Positions 42,321 through 52,088 of a stretch of DNA of 64,000 nucleotides are shown here, one piece after another (the first letter of the stretch is position 1; the number at the start of each line of letters is the position of its first letter). Below the pieces are notes generated by a model. The model saw only the letters and a program-made list of their open reading frames with translations. It did no database searches and was not told the origin of the DNA. The DNA comes from Lachnocurva sp029100405. Lineage in GTDB: Bacteria > Bacillota > Clostridia > Lachnospirales > Lachnospiraceae. A program made the translations under genes and the position numbers. The stretch covers positions 215,124 through 279,123 of the forward strand of contig JBJYZC010000001.1 in the NCBI GenBank assembly GCA_046263755.1, in the 5' to 3' direction.

Positions 42321-43951
42321 CCTCCGATAAATTCCCTGACCAGAGAAGTATTATTAATGTCTTCCGGTGGAATAGACAGGAAATACTGCAAGAGCTTGAT
42401 CAGCCGGACCGCTTCCGGAAACACCGGGCTGTCCTCTTCAATGGCATAAAGCTGGGGTAAGGCATAGAGTTTTAGCACTGCCATCTCATAGATCAAGGCA
42501 GAATTAAACATGACATCGGCTCCGTCCTGATAAGGGAAAATATTCTTCTCTTCACCGGCACGGACATTGTGCCACATCTTTAAGGTCTCCTCTGCCGAAG
42601 TCCCCCGGGTCCTTGCATCTCTTACGATCCGCCGGATCAACCGCCCGTCCGTTGTCGACAGGGGGTTATGTTCATCGATCGACAACTGGGTCAGGGCAGA
42701 AATATAGACCCGGTATTGATTTTCCCTCGGGATCAGATAAGAGAGTCTGTCATTCAGGCCGTGAATCCCCTCGATTACCATCACATCGCCTTTTTTCAGC
42801 TCCATAAAACGGCCCCTATGTTCACTTTTTCCGGTCTTAAAATTGAAAACGGGAAGTTCTACCCGCTCTCCCCGCAGCAAGGCGTTCATGTCCTGATTAA
42901 ATCGTTCAATGTCCAGGCAGTCAATACTCTCCAGATCGATTTCCCCGGTCACGGGATCCCTTGGACAGCGGTCCCGGTCCATATAATAATCATCCAGAGA
43001 GAGCGGATGGGGCGAAATCCCCTGGGCCCTCAATTGCGTCGACAGGCGGTAGGAAAAGGAAGTCTTCCCCGAAGAAGAAGGACCTGCGATCATAACAAAG
43101 CGTTTCTTTGGATCCTTTGCGATCTGTCGGGCTAAATTTCCGATCCGCTCTTCCATCTGTGCTTCGGACATCAGGATGATATCCCTGGCGCCTCCATGAG
43201 AAACGGCATCATTCAAGGCGCCTACCGTCGGGATCCCAAGTTCCTCACTCCAGCCGCCGGAATGACGCTGGGTGAGATATAGCTTCTGCGACGGATGAAA
43301 AGGAGCCACCTTTTTTGCATCCTGATAGGGAAAAAGCAAAACAAAGCCATCCTCATATAATTGAAGATCAAAATAACGAAGAAAGCCGGTCGAAGGAACC
43401 ATATAGCCATAGAAATAATCCTTTAAACCGCAGAGATCATAGAGATGAATGGTGGATGCACTGCGGTATTTCAGAAGTTTTTCCTTATTGGGCATCTTGG
43501 CCTTTCGAAAAATTTCTCTGGCCTCCCGGGTCGTTGTCGTATATTTCCTGATTGGGAGATCCTGCTTGACAAGATTCCACATCGTTTCTTTCAGCTGATC
43601 CAGGAGGGCTTGATCAAGCCCGGTCTTAGACTCCAACTTGCAAAAGAAGGCCTGATCCAGAGAAAAAAGAACCTGAATATCCGGATTTTCCTCCGGGAGG
43701 ATGAGATCCATGGCCTTCTGCATAAGAAGGATCATCGATCTCCGATAAGCTCTCCGCCCGTCAGTATCACTTGTGGTGATCATCGTCACGGGATGATCAT
43801 TCTCGATCTCTGCCGTAAGTTCATGCAGCCGGTTATCCTGTTTTGCCAGGACAATATCATCCCTGACGTCTTCTTTTGCCAGATCTGCCAGAGACTGATA
43901 GACGGACTTCGGCGGAAGCTTGTAAATCTTCTTGTCTACCTTAATTTCCAT
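42302..43951 (-). CDS. Uridine-kinase-like nucleoside kinase with TGS-like N terminus
   Basis: A 549-residue protein. The N terminus (about 1-60) resembles a TGS domain and residues about 60-220 resemble the editing-like second additional domain of threonyl-tRNA synthetase; the C-terminal half is a uridine-kinase-type P-loop domain with GPSSSGKTS (290-298), then SLDDYYMDR and VIEGIHGLN. This architecture is common in Clostridia and Bacteroides; the biological substrate is not settled. The ATG at 43951 is preceded by GGGGGTG; a TTG reading from 43987 is rejected. Confidence 0.88.
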   Translation of the reverse strand: MEIKVDKKIYKLPPKSVYQSLADLAKEDVRDDIVLAKQDNRLHELTAEIENDHPVTMITTSDTDGRRAYRRSMILLMQKAMDLILPEENPDIQVLFSLDQAFFCKLESKTGLDQALLDQLKETMWNLVKQDLPIRKYTTTTREAREIFRKAKMPNKEKLLKYRSASTIHLYDLCGLKDYFYGYMVPSTGFLRYFDLQLYEDGFVLLFPYQDAKKVAPFHPSQKLYLTQRHSGGWSEELGIPTVGALNDAVSHGGARDIILMSEAQMEERIGNLARQIAKDPKKRFVMIAGPSSSGKTSFSYRLSTQLRAQGISPHPLSLDDYYMDRDRCPRDPVTGEIDLESIDCLDIERFNQDMNALLRGERVELPVFNFKTGKSEHRGRFMELKKGDVMVIEGIHGLNDRLSYLIPRENQYRVYISALTQLSIDEHNPLSTTDGRLIRRIVRDARTRGTSAEETLKMWHNVRAGEEKNIFPYQDGADVMFNSALIYEMAVLKLYALPQLYAIEEDSPVFPEAVRLIKLLQYFLSIPPEDINNTSLVREFIGGSVFPV

Positions 43952-44014
43952 ATCCTTGTCACCCCCGTTATTAGCCGAAAAATACAAAATGATCTGACAT
44001 GTCTCACAGCACTT

Positions 44015-44070
44015 ATATGAAAGCTTCTATCTAAAGCTTCTATTAAAGCTTCTATTAGAATAAAGCTTCT
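44015..44070 (-). repeat. Short AAGCTT-containing repeats after nif3
   Basis: Four copies of an AT-rich element with AAGCTT start at 44021, 44034, 44046 and 44063 (12-17-base spacing), each with a TAA or TAG on the minus strand. They lie just after the nif3 stop. Confidence 0.65.
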
Positions 44071-44081
44071 CTTAGGACTTC

Positions 44082-44885
44082 TCACAGAACCAGAAAAGGC
44101 TCCTCCACCGGCATTTTTTTCACGGAAAGATCCGGAAGGCGAAGATGCAAAGCCTCCTCCATATAATCCATGAAAACATGCTCCAGACCATAATGACCTG
44201 CATCCATCACACAAAGCCCCTGCGTTACTGCATCGATCCCGCTGTGATGATCGATATCACCGGTGATCAGGAGATCTGCCTTGGCATCCAGAGCATTTTG
44301 GATCTCACTTTTCCCGGATCCTCCGATCACTGCGATCCTCCGGACAGGCTTTTTCGGATCTCCGAAGATCCGGACATTGGGAAGATCAAACCCTTCTTTC
44401 ACCTTTCGGCAGATCTCTTCCAAAGTCACTTCCTGATCCAGGTCAGAAAGCGACCCCATCATGGCTTTTTCATCGAGCGGCCGGCAAGGGGTAGGATTCC
44501 TTCTGCCATCTGAAAGAAAGAGCTCTCCCCTGGAGAATCCAAGCCTTTGGTCAATGGCATCCCGCATCCCATATTTGTCAAAACAGGTATGCATGGCAAT
44601 ATATGCGATATGCTTCTCTGCCAGGCGAAGAATACGCTCGCCGACAAAATCCCTGTCACTTACAGAATCCAAGCCATGGAAAATCAAAGGATGATGGCTT
44701 AAGATCACATCCGCCTTCCATTCGCCGGCCTGATCGATCACTTCCTTTGTGACATCCACGCAGAGAAGAACTCTGTCCGCCTTCCAGTCCGATCGCCCGA
44801 CCTGAAGGCCGGAATTGTCCCAGTCTTCCTGATCCGAAAAAGGAGCCAGTTGATCCAGCTCCTGATACAATTCATTTACTGTCAT
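44082..44885 (-). CDS. Nif3-like dinuclear metal-centre protein
   Basis: A 267-residue member of the Nif3/YbgI family, likely a metal-dependent hydrolase; no clear function is known. Metal-binding histidines are in SHHPL near residue 61, HTC near 98, and HYGLEH near 233. It is next to trmK, a conserved pairing. AAGGA precedes the ATG. Confidence 0.93.
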   Translation of the reverse strand: MTVNELYQELDQLAPFSDQEDWDNSGLQVGRSDWKADRVLLCVDVTKEVIDQAGEWKADVILSHHPLIFHGLDSVSDRDFVGERILRLAEKHIAYIAMHTCFDKYGMRDAIDQRLGFSRGELFLSDGRRNPTPCRPLDEKAMMGSLSDLDQEVTLEEICRKVKEGFDLPNVRIFGDPKKPVRRIAVIGGSGKSEIQNALDAKADLLITGDIDHHSGIDAVTQGLCVMDAGHYGLEHVFMDYMEEALHLRLPDLSVKKMPVEEPFLVL

Positions 44886-44938
44886 GCAGTTTTCCTTTTC
44901 CTATCTCACTACAAAAGAAACAATGGTAGCAGGCAAGC

Positions 44939-45712
44939 TTATCCCTCTACGATCTGAAGAGCCAGATGTAACAGAGCCATGTCTTCCCGAAGTTTTGTAA
45001 GCCTCTGCCGGATCCTCTCATCCTGTGAATCCGCTTCTTCCAGAGAACGGGCAATGCCCAGTTGAATCTCCTCTTCATGATGGAGATAGCGGACCAGGGC
45101 CGGATCCTTTTTCATGAGAAGGACTGGTCCAAATGTAAAACCAAGTTTTAAGGCAAGAGGCTCCGGCAGACCAAGTCCTCTCCAGAAGGAGGACAGGTCC
45201 TTTGCCTTTAAAAAGTCAGATCCCGGTGGAAGCACCTTCATCAGAAAGTAAAACTTTCCTTCCTCTTCTGCGATCATTTCATCGACCAACCGATAGCCTT
45301 CCCTATGGAGAAACAGCCGGAAATCATAGAGTTCCGACTGGGGCTGGAGGATCAGAACCTTCATAGAAGAAACGATCTCCTTCTGCTGATCCAGGATTCT
45401 CATCATAAGGTTTCCGCCCATGCCGGAAAGCACTGCTGCATCAGCCTCGCCGACTTTCAAGGCAGAAAAACCATCGGACTGCCGGGTCTCAATCTGTCCG
45501 GTCAGGCCGGCTTCCTCAATATGACTTCTGGCCCGCTCCAGGGGGCCAACTCTTAAATCCATGGCTATGGCACTTTTGATCTTCCCGCTCATTACGAGAT
45601 CAATGGGCAGCCAGCCATGGTCTGTCCCGATGTCGGTCAGGCGAAGCCCTTCCGGGACCATGTCAAAAAGCGCCTGAAGCCGGGGGGACAGGGGATGATA
45701 AGTTTCTTTCAT
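44939..45712 (-). CDS. trmK: tRNA (adenine22-N1)-methyltransferase TrmK
   Basis: A 257-residue Rossmann methyltransferase that makes m1A22 in tRNA. The SAM motif DIGTDHG (22-28), AMDLR and the SGMGG motif (about 95-99) with the LQPQSE segment are as expected. It starts five bases after the rpoD stop. The rpoD-trmK-nif3 order is standard in Firmicutes. Confidence 0.95.
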   Translation of the reverse strand: MKETYHPLSPRLQALFDMVPEGLRLTDIGTDHGWLPIDLVMSGKIKSAIAMDLRVGPLERARSHIEEAGLTGQIETRQSDGFSALKVGEADAAVLSGMGGNLMMRILDQQKEIVSSMKVLILQPQSELYDFRLFLHREGYRLVDEMIAEEEGKFYFLMKVLPPGSDFLKAKDLSSFWRGLGLPEPLALKLGFTFGPVLLMKKDPALVRYLHHEEEIQLGIARSLEEADSQDERIRQRLTKLREDMALLHLALQIVEG

Positions 45713-45717
45713 TTTAC

Positions 45718-47100
45718 TTACTCCAGATAATCCTTGAGCTTTCTGGAACGGCTTGGATGACGAAGCTTACGCAGTGCCTTGGCCTCGATCTGCCGGATCC
45801 TTTCACGTGTGACATTGAATTCCTTGCCGACTTCTTCCAGCGTTCTGGAGCGACCGTCTTCCAGACCGAAACGAAGGATCAGAACCTTCTGCTCCCGATC
45901 GGTCAGAGTTCCTAAAACTTCCTGGAGCTGTTCCTTCAGAAGAGTGAAGGTTGCAGCATCCGCAGGAACCGGTGCATTGTCATCCTGAATAAAGTCTCCG
46001 AGATGGGAGTCCTCCTCTTCACCGATCGGGGTCTCCAGGGAAACCGGCTCCTGAGAGATCTTTAAGATCTCACGAACACGGTCCACCGAGATATCCATCT
46101 TCTCGGCGATCTCCTCCGGGGTAGGCTCCCGGCCTAATTCCTGGAGCAGCTGCCGAGCCACACGGACCTGTTTATTGATGGTCTCAACCATATGGACAGG
46201 GATTCGAATGGTACGCGCCTGATCGGCAATGGCACGGGTGATGGCCTGGCGGATCCACCAGGTTGCATAGGTCGAGAACTTATATCCCTTCCGGTAGTCA
46301 AACTTCTCTACCGCCTTGATCAGGCCCAGATTTCCTTCCTGGATCAGATCAAGGAAAAGCATGCCTCTGCCAACATAACGCTTGGCAATCGAAACAACCA
46401 GACGGAGGTTGGCCTCTGCCAGACGCTGCTTTGCGGATTCATCGCCAAGTTCCATTCTCTTGGCAAGCTCGATCTCCTCATCTGCTGTAAGAAGGGGAAC
46501 CTTACCGATCTCCTTTAAATACATGCGAACCGGATCCTCTATCGAGATACCATCCGGTACGGACAGATCGAGATTGGCTGTATCGACCTCCTCTTCTTCA
46601 CTGAGATCAATGTCATCATCATCGACTTCGGCATCATCTTCCCGCATAATATCAATATTATTCTTTTCCAGGAAATCCAGGATCAGATCAAACTGCTCAT
46701 CCCGAAGCTTTAAGCCCTGAAAATGGGAATTGATCATGGAATAATCCAGGACATTATTGTTCTTCTTGGCATCGGCCAGAAGTTCCTGCAGACGTCTGGA
46801 CATTTCCTCTTTTCCGGCCTCTTCTACCGTCTTTTCGCTGCCCTGGCTCTTCTTGTCCTTCTCTTTTTCGCCGGTTTTTGCAGACTTTGTCTTCTTGGCA
46901 GAAGTCTTGGCTTTCGATTTTGTGCCGGTCTTTGTTTCTGATTTTGTCGTCTTTGTCTCGGCCTTTTCGGTCTTACTTTCTGACTTTACAGCCTTGCTTT
47001 CCGTCTTCTTATCCTTTGCAGCATTCGAAGTCTTGGTCTTAGCCTTAGCAGCCGGACTCAGGTCTTCTGTCTTCTTTACTTCCTTTGTATTGTCTTCCAT
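45718..47100 (-). CDS. rpoD: Primary sigma factor RpoD (SigA) with Lys-rich N-terminal extension
   Basis: A 460-residue sigma-70 factor. Residues about 8-75 are an unusual stretch of Lys, Ala, Thr, Ser and Glu repeats (for example KTKTS, KSETKT), not part of the family. Region 1.1 follows (about 80-140), an acidic linker, then regions 2 (GYKFSTYATWWIRQAI), 3 and 4 (the DRE-Q-K-V-L and TRERIRQIEAKAL helix-turn-helix). The ATG at 47100 has AAAGGA nearby; a TTG reading from 47151 is rejected. Made with dnaG and dgt. Confidence 0.96.
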   Translation of the reverse strand: MEDNTKEVKKTEDLSPAAKAKTKTSNAAKDKKTESKAVKSESKTEKAETKTTKSETKTGTKSKAKTSAKKTKSAKTGEKEKDKKSQGSEKTVEEAGKEEMSRRLQELLADAKKNNNVLDYSMINSHFQGLKLRDEQFDLILDFLEKNNIDIMREDDAEVDDDDIDLSEEEEVDTANLDLSVPDGISIEDPVRMYLKEIGKVPLLTADEEIELAKRMELGDESAKQRLAEANLRLVVSIAKRYVGRGMLFLDLIQEGNLGLIKAVEKFDYRKGYKFSTYATWWIRQAITRAIADQARTIRIPVHMVETINKQVRVARQLLQELGREPTPEEIAEKMDISVDRVREILKISQEPVSLETPIGEEEDSHLGDFIQDDNAPVPADAATFTLLKEQLQEVLGTLTDREQKVLILRFGLEDGRSRTLEEVGKEFNVTRERIRQIEAKALRKLRHPSRSRKLKDYLE

Positions 47101-47193
47101 ACGTTTCCTTTCCTTCAAAGAATGATATGTATCTTTTGACACTCTGGTCAAAGAATATGATGATATCTCTTATCTATGATTCCTTTTCGTTTC

Positions 47194-49023
47194 TTACTTC
47201 ACTTCCGCCGGAGGCGAAAATTCGGTCCGCCGGATCTTCTGGAGCAGATTTTTGTTCTCAATGACCCGAGGAAAACGGGTCGGATCCCTGGGATCCATCT
47301 TCTTTTCTTCCTCTTGTATTGCTCTTTCCTTTAATCGAAAGACCGTTTCCTTCAAGGCCTTAGACCAGTCATCCGGAGTCTCCAGAAGATTTTCTCCGGT
47401 ATGGAAGATCCTGGCCACCTCTGCCTGCTCGTCTTCCAACTCATATCGATTGATCAGGGCAGCCGGATTGTATCCGTTTTCCAGATTCCTGCCTTGATAA
47501 ATATCTTCCGCCAGATCCCGATGTACTCCCTCTGAAAAATCGGAAGGACTTAGGTAAGGGCTGACTTCCTTCAGGACATCCGGATATTCTGCCATCCAGG
47601 ATAAAAGGAGCCGTTCCGATTCCCGATATCCTTCATTTTTGGAATGCAGACGCTTCTCCCTCCTTTCGATGGGGAGGGGTTTCGGCGCAGCTTCCCTCGG
47701 CTCAGGATCCTTTCGGACCCCTCTTTTCACTTCGTCGGAAAGCAGCTTCAGAAAGCTCTCCTTAGGCATCTGATAATCCCGGCACAAAACGTCGATATAG
47801 TTATTCCTCTCGATCTCTTCCGGGAAAGTCCGGATCACCCGATCGGCCATTTCCCTCTGAAAACCCGTCTTCTGCTGAGGATCTCTCAGATCATAATTTG
47901 CCATCATCATACGGATCTCAAAAAGAAAGGCATTCTCCGCTTTCTCGATTCGCTTCTCATATTCCTCGGGGCCAAGCGCTTTTAAGAATTCATCCGGATC
48001 CTTGTAAGGCTTCATATTAATGATCCGGCAGGGGATATCCGCTTTACGGAAGAGTTGAATGGCTCTTAAAGTTGCATCCACGCCGGCCTGATCACTGTCA
48101 TAGGAAAGCAGGACCGGTTTTCTATAATTCTTCAGGACATCGACATTTTCCTCTGTTAAAGCTGTGCCGAGAGAGGCGATGGTATTATCAAAGCCGCCCT
48201 GATGCATGGAAATGACATCCATATATCCCTCACAAAGGATAAATTCCTTCCTTCGGGATCCTCCGGCAATGTGCATACCGTAAAGAGTCCGCCTCTTGTT
48301 GAAGATCTCCGTCTCCGGCGAATTCAGATATTTCGGTGTATGCCTGCCCGGGCTTCCCATGATTCGTCCGCCAAAGGCGATCACATGACGCCTGGGATCC
48401 ATAATGGGAAACATAACCCGGTTCCAGAAGCGGTCCTTCGGTCCGCGGTCATCCTTATAGGTAATTAAGCCGGATGCCTTCAAAAGTTCATCCGGATACT
48501 CCTTCTCCTTCAGATATTGATAGAGGCCGTCACTCCGGCTTCCGGAAAATCCCAGACCAAACTTGTTCATGATCTCGGGGCTCAGCTGCCGCCCCTGGAA
48601 ATACTTCAGACCAACCTGTCCTTCCGGGGAATGGAGAAGGCGGTAGAAATAAGTCGCCGCATCCTTATGTATGAGGAGAAGCTGGTCTCTTCTTGTTTGC
48701 CGGTTCCTCTCTTCCCTTGTCATCTCTCTCTGCGGCAGGCTGACGCCGGCCCGATTTGCCAGTTCCTCCACTGCCTCCGGAAAGGACATATTCTCCTTTT
48801 CCATAAGAAAAGTGAAGACATTGCCTCCCTTATGACAGCCGAAGCAATAATACATGCCCTTGGAAGGGGTCACCGAAAAGGAGGGTGTTTTCTCCGAATG
48901 GAAGGGACAAAGGCCGAAATAAGTCGACCCCCGCCGTTCCAGATGGACATACTGGCCAATTACATCGAGGATGTCATTCTTCTCCCGGACTTCTTCAATT
49001 TTTTCTTCCGAATATCTTGGCAT
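47194..49023 (-). CDS. dnaG: DNA primase
   Basis: A 609-residue primase. The N-terminal zinc finger is of the CHC2 form (C39, H42, C60, C63), followed by the RNA polymerase domain with the toprim motif CEGYMD near residue 263 and the DxD acidic pair (YDSDQAG), and a C-terminal helicase-binding domain. Length is normal. Located between dgt and rpoD, the macromolecular synthesis cluster. Confidence 0.97.
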   Translation of the reverse strand: MPRYSEEKIEEVREKNDILDVIGQYVHLERRGSTYFGLCPFHSEKTPSFSVTPSKGMYYCFGCHKGGNVFTFLMEKENMSFPEAVEELANRAGVSLPQREMTREERNRQTRRDQLLLIHKDAATYFYRLLHSPEGQVGLKYFQGRQLSPEIMNKFGLGFSGSRSDGLYQYLKEKEYPDELLKASGLITYKDDRGPKDRFWNRVMFPIMDPRRHVIAFGGRIMGSPGRHTPKYLNSPETEIFNKRRTLYGMHIAGGSRRKEFILCEGYMDVISMHQGGFDNTIASLGTALTEENVDVLKNYRKPVLLSYDSDQAGVDATLRAIQLFRKADIPCRIINMKPYKDPDEFLKALGPEEYEKRIEKAENAFLFEIRMMMANYDLRDPQQKTGFQREMADRVIRTFPEEIERNNYIDVLCRDYQMPKESFLKLLSDEVKRGVRKDPEPREAAPKPLPIERREKRLHSKNEGYRESERLLLSWMAEYPDVLKEVSPYLSPSDFSEGVHRDLAEDIYQGRNLENGYNPAALINRYELEDEQAEVARIFHTGENLLETPDDWSKALKETVFRLKERAIQEEEKKMDPRDPTRFPRVIENKNLLQKIRRTEFSPPAEVK

Positions 49024-49038
49024 TTTTCTCTCGCATCT

Positions 49039-50067
49039 TTAGAAACCGTCCACCTGCCAGGCCTGTGGCATGAAGAGTTCATTGAATTTGGTAACTGCAT
49101 ATTGATCGGTCATTCCGGAGATATAATCCGCAATCATCCGTTCCTTTGACACCTCGCCCTTTTGGTAGGACTGCATATACTTTTCCGGAATCAGTTCCGG
49201 CATGGAGTCTGCATTTTCCATATAGAAGTCGAAGAGTCCGTCCAGCATACGGATGGCCTTGACCTCTTCACCCTTGGCTACCGGATTGGTATAGACCGTG
49301 GAAAAAAGGAACTTCCTCAGGTCCAGCAAAGCCTGGTAGATCTCCTCGGACATATGGATGTCCGGTTTGTCATAGCTGTTCACAATAACATCATGGACCA
49401 GGGTATTCAGCCGGTCATGGCCATTAAAACCCAGGGTCTTTCGAATTGCCAGAGGAATGGACTCTTCATCCAGAATCTCCGCCCGGATACTGTCATCGAT
49501 GTCCGCATTCACATAGGCGATCTTATCCGCCAGACGGACCACCTGTCCTTCCGGAGTTTGCGGATGAAGCCCCAGTTCATGATTTCGAATGCCATCCCGG
49601 ACTTCCCAGGTCAAATTCAGACCCTGCCCATCTTTTTCCAGCCTCTCGACAATACGAACCGATTGTTCGTTGTGGCGGAAGCCGTCTGTAAGCTTCTGGT
49701 TCAAAGCCCGCTCGCCGGCATGGCCGAAGGGTGTATGTCCCAGATCGTGACCTAAGGCAATGGCCTCGGTCAGATCTTCATTCAGACGCAGAGCCTTGAC
49801 AATGGTTCTGGCGATCTGCGAAACCTCCAGGGTATGAGAAAGGCGGGTCCTGTAATGATCGCCGAGGGGAGTGAGGAAAACCTGGGTCTTATTCTTCAGA
49901 CGTCGAAATGACTTGCAGTGAAGAATCCGATCCCGGTCTCTCTGAAAGAGGGGGCGAATATCGCACTGAGCCTCTTCCCTGTCACGACCCTTGGAATTCT
50001 GACTTAAAGTCGCATAAGGACTCAGGGTCTTTGCCTGAATTTCTTCAATCTGTTCCCGAATGGTCAT
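49039..50067 (-). CDS. dgt: dGTP triphosphohydrolase-like HD protein
   Basis: A 342-residue HD-domain phosphohydrolase of the Dgt family, which splits dNTPs into nucleoside and triphosphate. Metal ligands are H and HD in SHTLEVSQ, ALGHDLGHTPFGHAGE. The start at 50067 (MTIREQIEEI) has AGGAGG eight bases upstream; a longer reading from 50112 lies over that site. It is the first gene of the dgt-dnaG-rpoD series, transcribed away from trpS. Confidence 0.95.
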   Translation of the reverse strand: MTIREQIEEIQAKTLSPYATLSQNSKGRDREEAQCDIRPLFQRDRDRILHCKSFRRLKNKTQVFLTPLGDHYRTRLSHTLEVSQIARTIVKALRLNEDLTEAIALGHDLGHTPFGHAGERALNQKLTDGFRHNEQSVRIVERLEKDGQGLNLTWEVRDGIRNHELGLHPQTPEGQVVRLADKIAYVNADIDDSIRAEILDEESIPLAIRKTLGFNGHDRLNTLVHDVIVNSYDKPDIHMSEEIYQALLDLRKFLFSTVYTNPVAKGEEVKAIRMLDGLFDFYMENADSMPELIPEKYMQSYQKGEVSKERMIADYISGMTDQYAVTKFNELFMPQAWQVDGF

Positions 50068-50207
50068 AAGAAATACCTCCTCCCCGGTTCCTGATCGAAC
50101 CTGATCTGTCACATATTTATTATTCCGTAAAAAATCTAAAAAACCTTTTTTTCAGGCGAAGAATTATTGTTTTTATTCTTGTACAATTTTCGTGCCGGTC
50201 TAAATTT

Positions 50208-50237
50208 CTGACATGATTTGATCTTCTATGATAGAAT
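50208..50237 (+). promoter_or_regulatory. Promoter of trpS
   Basis: CTGACA (50208-50213) and TAGAAT (50232-50237) are 18 bases apart. The leader is only about 35 bases, too short for a T-box. Confidence 0.6.
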
Positions 50238-50278
50238 AGTTAGGATTCTAGTTAAAATTCCTGACAAGGAGGCTTGTT

Positions 50279-51397
50279 TTGGCTGAAATAAAAGAAAAGA
50301 TTATCCTGACCGGCGACCGTCCGACCGGCAGACTTCATTTGGGACATTATGTCGGATCGCTTCGGAGAAGAGTGGAACTCCAGAATTCCGGAGAGTATGA
50401 TAAGATCTATATTTTGGTAGCGGATGATCAGGCATTGACGGACAATGCGGATAATCCCGAGAAGATCCGTGACAACATGATCCAGGTCGCCCTGGATTAT
50501 CTCTCGGTCGGCATCGATCCGGAGATCTCCAATATCTGTGTCCAGTCGCAGATCCCGGCTCTCCACGCCTTGACTTTCTATTATATGAACCTGGTAACAA
50601 CGGCCCGTCTGTCCCGGAATCCGACCGTAAAATCTGAGATGGCACAGAAGGGCTTCGACAATGAGGGACTACCTGCCGGCTTCTTCACCTATCCGGTTTC
50701 GCAGACTGCGGATATCACCGCTTTCAAGGCAACCACCGTACCGGCCGGCGAGGACCAGGAACCCATGCTGGAACAGGCCAGAGAGATCGTCCGGAAATTC
50801 AACCAGATCTATGGCGATGTTCTGGTAGAACCCCAGATCCTTCTTCCGGATGTGAAGGCCCAGCTTCGTCTGCCCGGCATCGACGGCCAGGCGAAAATGA
50901 GTAAGTCGCTCGGCAACTGCATCTATCTCTCGGATTCTCCGAAGGAAGTCAAAGAGAAGATCATGAAGCGGACCTATACGGATCCGACCCATCTGAGGAT
51001 CGAGGATCCGGGCCATATCGAAGGCAATATCGTATTCACTTATCTCGATGCCTTTGCCAATGATGACCTGTTTCAAGAATATCTGCCGGATTATAAGAAC
51101 CTCGACGAGATGAAAGAGCATTACAAGAGAGGCGGTCTCGGTGATGTAAAATGTAAGAAGTTTTTGATCAAAGTCTTAGAAGAGCTCCTCTCCCCGATCC
51201 GTGCACGCCGCGCCGAGTGGGAAAAGCGGATCCCGGATGTCTATGATATCTTAAAAGCCGGAACCGAACGTGCCGTCGAAGAGACAAATCAGACTTTGGC
51301 CGAGGTTCGTTCCGCTATGAGGATCGATTATTTCAAAGACAGATCCATCATTGATCAGTGGGAAGAGATCCTGAAGGAATCCAATCAGAAATTATGA
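50279..51397 (+). CDS. trpS: Tryptophanyl-tRNA synthetase
   Basis: A 372-residue class I synthetase. The HIGH-like motif HLGHY lies at about 20-24 and KMSKS at about 212-216. The start is a TTG with AAGGAGG seven bases upstream; the N terminus MAEIKEKIILTGDRPTG fits the family. Length is slightly longer than the Bacillus type. The downstream small gene overlaps its stop by four bases. Confidence 0.96.
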   Translation: MAEIKEKIILTGDRPTGRLHLGHYVGSLRRRVELQNSGEYDKIYILVADDQALTDNADNPEKIRDNMIQVALDYLSVGIDPEISNICVQSQIPALHALTFYYMNLVTTARLSRNPTVKSEMAQKGFDNEGLPAGFFTYPVSQTADITAFKATTVPAGEDQEPMLEQAREIVRKFNQIYGDVLVEPQILLPDVKAQLRLPGIDGQAKMSKSLGNCIYLSDSPKEVKEKIMKRTYTDPTHLRIEDPGHIEGNIVFTYLDAFANDDLFQEYLPDYKNLDEMKEHYKRGGLGDVKCKKFLIKVLEELLSPIRARRAEWEKRIPDVYDILKAGTERAVEETNQTLAEVRSAMRIDYFKDRSIIDQWEEILKESNQKL

Positions 51398-51960
51398 TAA
51401 AAAGAAAAGAAAAGAAAACCGAAGGCAAAAAGGAAAGAAAGCCTCTGACCCGGCGGGCGAAGATTTTCATCATCGTTCTCTTCCTTGCCATTGCCTGTGC
51501 TATCCTTACAACCGTTCTGACCATCCATCAGAGAACCGGAGGCAATCTCGAGCTTTTCGGCAAGAAGCTGGATATCAGGGAATCCGAACTTTTCCGGGAT
51601 GTCGATACCAAGAAGATCACCAAGGCCGAGATCTATATGAATGCCGGTACCTTGAAGGGGCAGACCATCAAATTTACCAAGGAAGACAATGCAGATGAAT
51701 TGAAAGAGGTCATTCGAACCTTCTTTCGTTCCAAAAACCGTTATGGTTCTGCTGCCACCACGAATCTTGACAAGAGTAACTACATCTATCAGGTAACCTT
51801 TACGGCAGGAGATCAGACCATAAAGTTCTGGTACTACAATAATTACACTCTGAAGATCCAGGGCGGTTATTATTACCAGACCCCTTCCATTGATAATGAA
51901 AAATTGAATGATTATCTGGACCGCTATAACGCGAAAGAGCACTATCATTACTTTCCATAA
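51394..51960 (+). CDS. Small membrane-anchored hypothetical protein
   Basis: A 188-residue protein of unknown function. A basic start (about 1-18) precedes a single membrane helix (about 20-42); the remaining 140 residues should be outside, with a beta-rich pattern and a Tyr-rich C-terminal part (YYNNYT, GGYYYQT). The ATG overlaps the trpS stop (ATGA), so it is read by coupling. A longer reading from 51358 is inside trpS and rejected. Confidence 0.75.
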   Translation: MIKRKEKKTEGKKERKPLTRRAKIFIIVLFLAIACAILTTVLTIHQRTGGNLELFGKKLDIRESELFRDVDTKKITKAEIYMNAGTLKGQTIKFTKEDNADELKEVIRTFFRSKNRYGSAATTNLDKSNYIYQVTFTAGDQTIKFWYYNNYTLKIQGGYYYQTPSIDNEKLNDYLDRYNAKEHYHYFP

Positions 51961-51982
51961 ATGCAGACCAGAAAGAAAAAGG

Positions 51983-52020
51983 GCCCGAGAAACAACTTAC
52001 TAGCTGTTTCTCGGGCTTTT
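51983..52020. terminator. Bidirectional terminator between trpS operon and metI
   Basis: A perfect 12-base stem (GCCCGAGAAACA at 51983-51994, TGTTTCTCGGGC at 52005-52016) with ten-base loop. It is followed by four T on the plus strand, and on the minus strand by a pyrimidine run with five T, so it can serve both converging units. Confidence 0.88.
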
Positions 52021-52088
52021 CTTCTTCGTTCAGTATTAACAGTAATCAGATCATATGAATGTTTTCTAAATCTTCCACAATGAACCAA

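Noticed and set aside
50113..50278. T-box leader before trpS
   Set aside because: The promoter is about 70 bases before the start, leaving a leader of about 35 bases, too short for a T-box.
51358..51393. Earlier start of the small gene after trpS
   Set aside because: It lies wholly within trpS and has no ribosome-binding site; the ATGA overlap at 51394 is the natural start.
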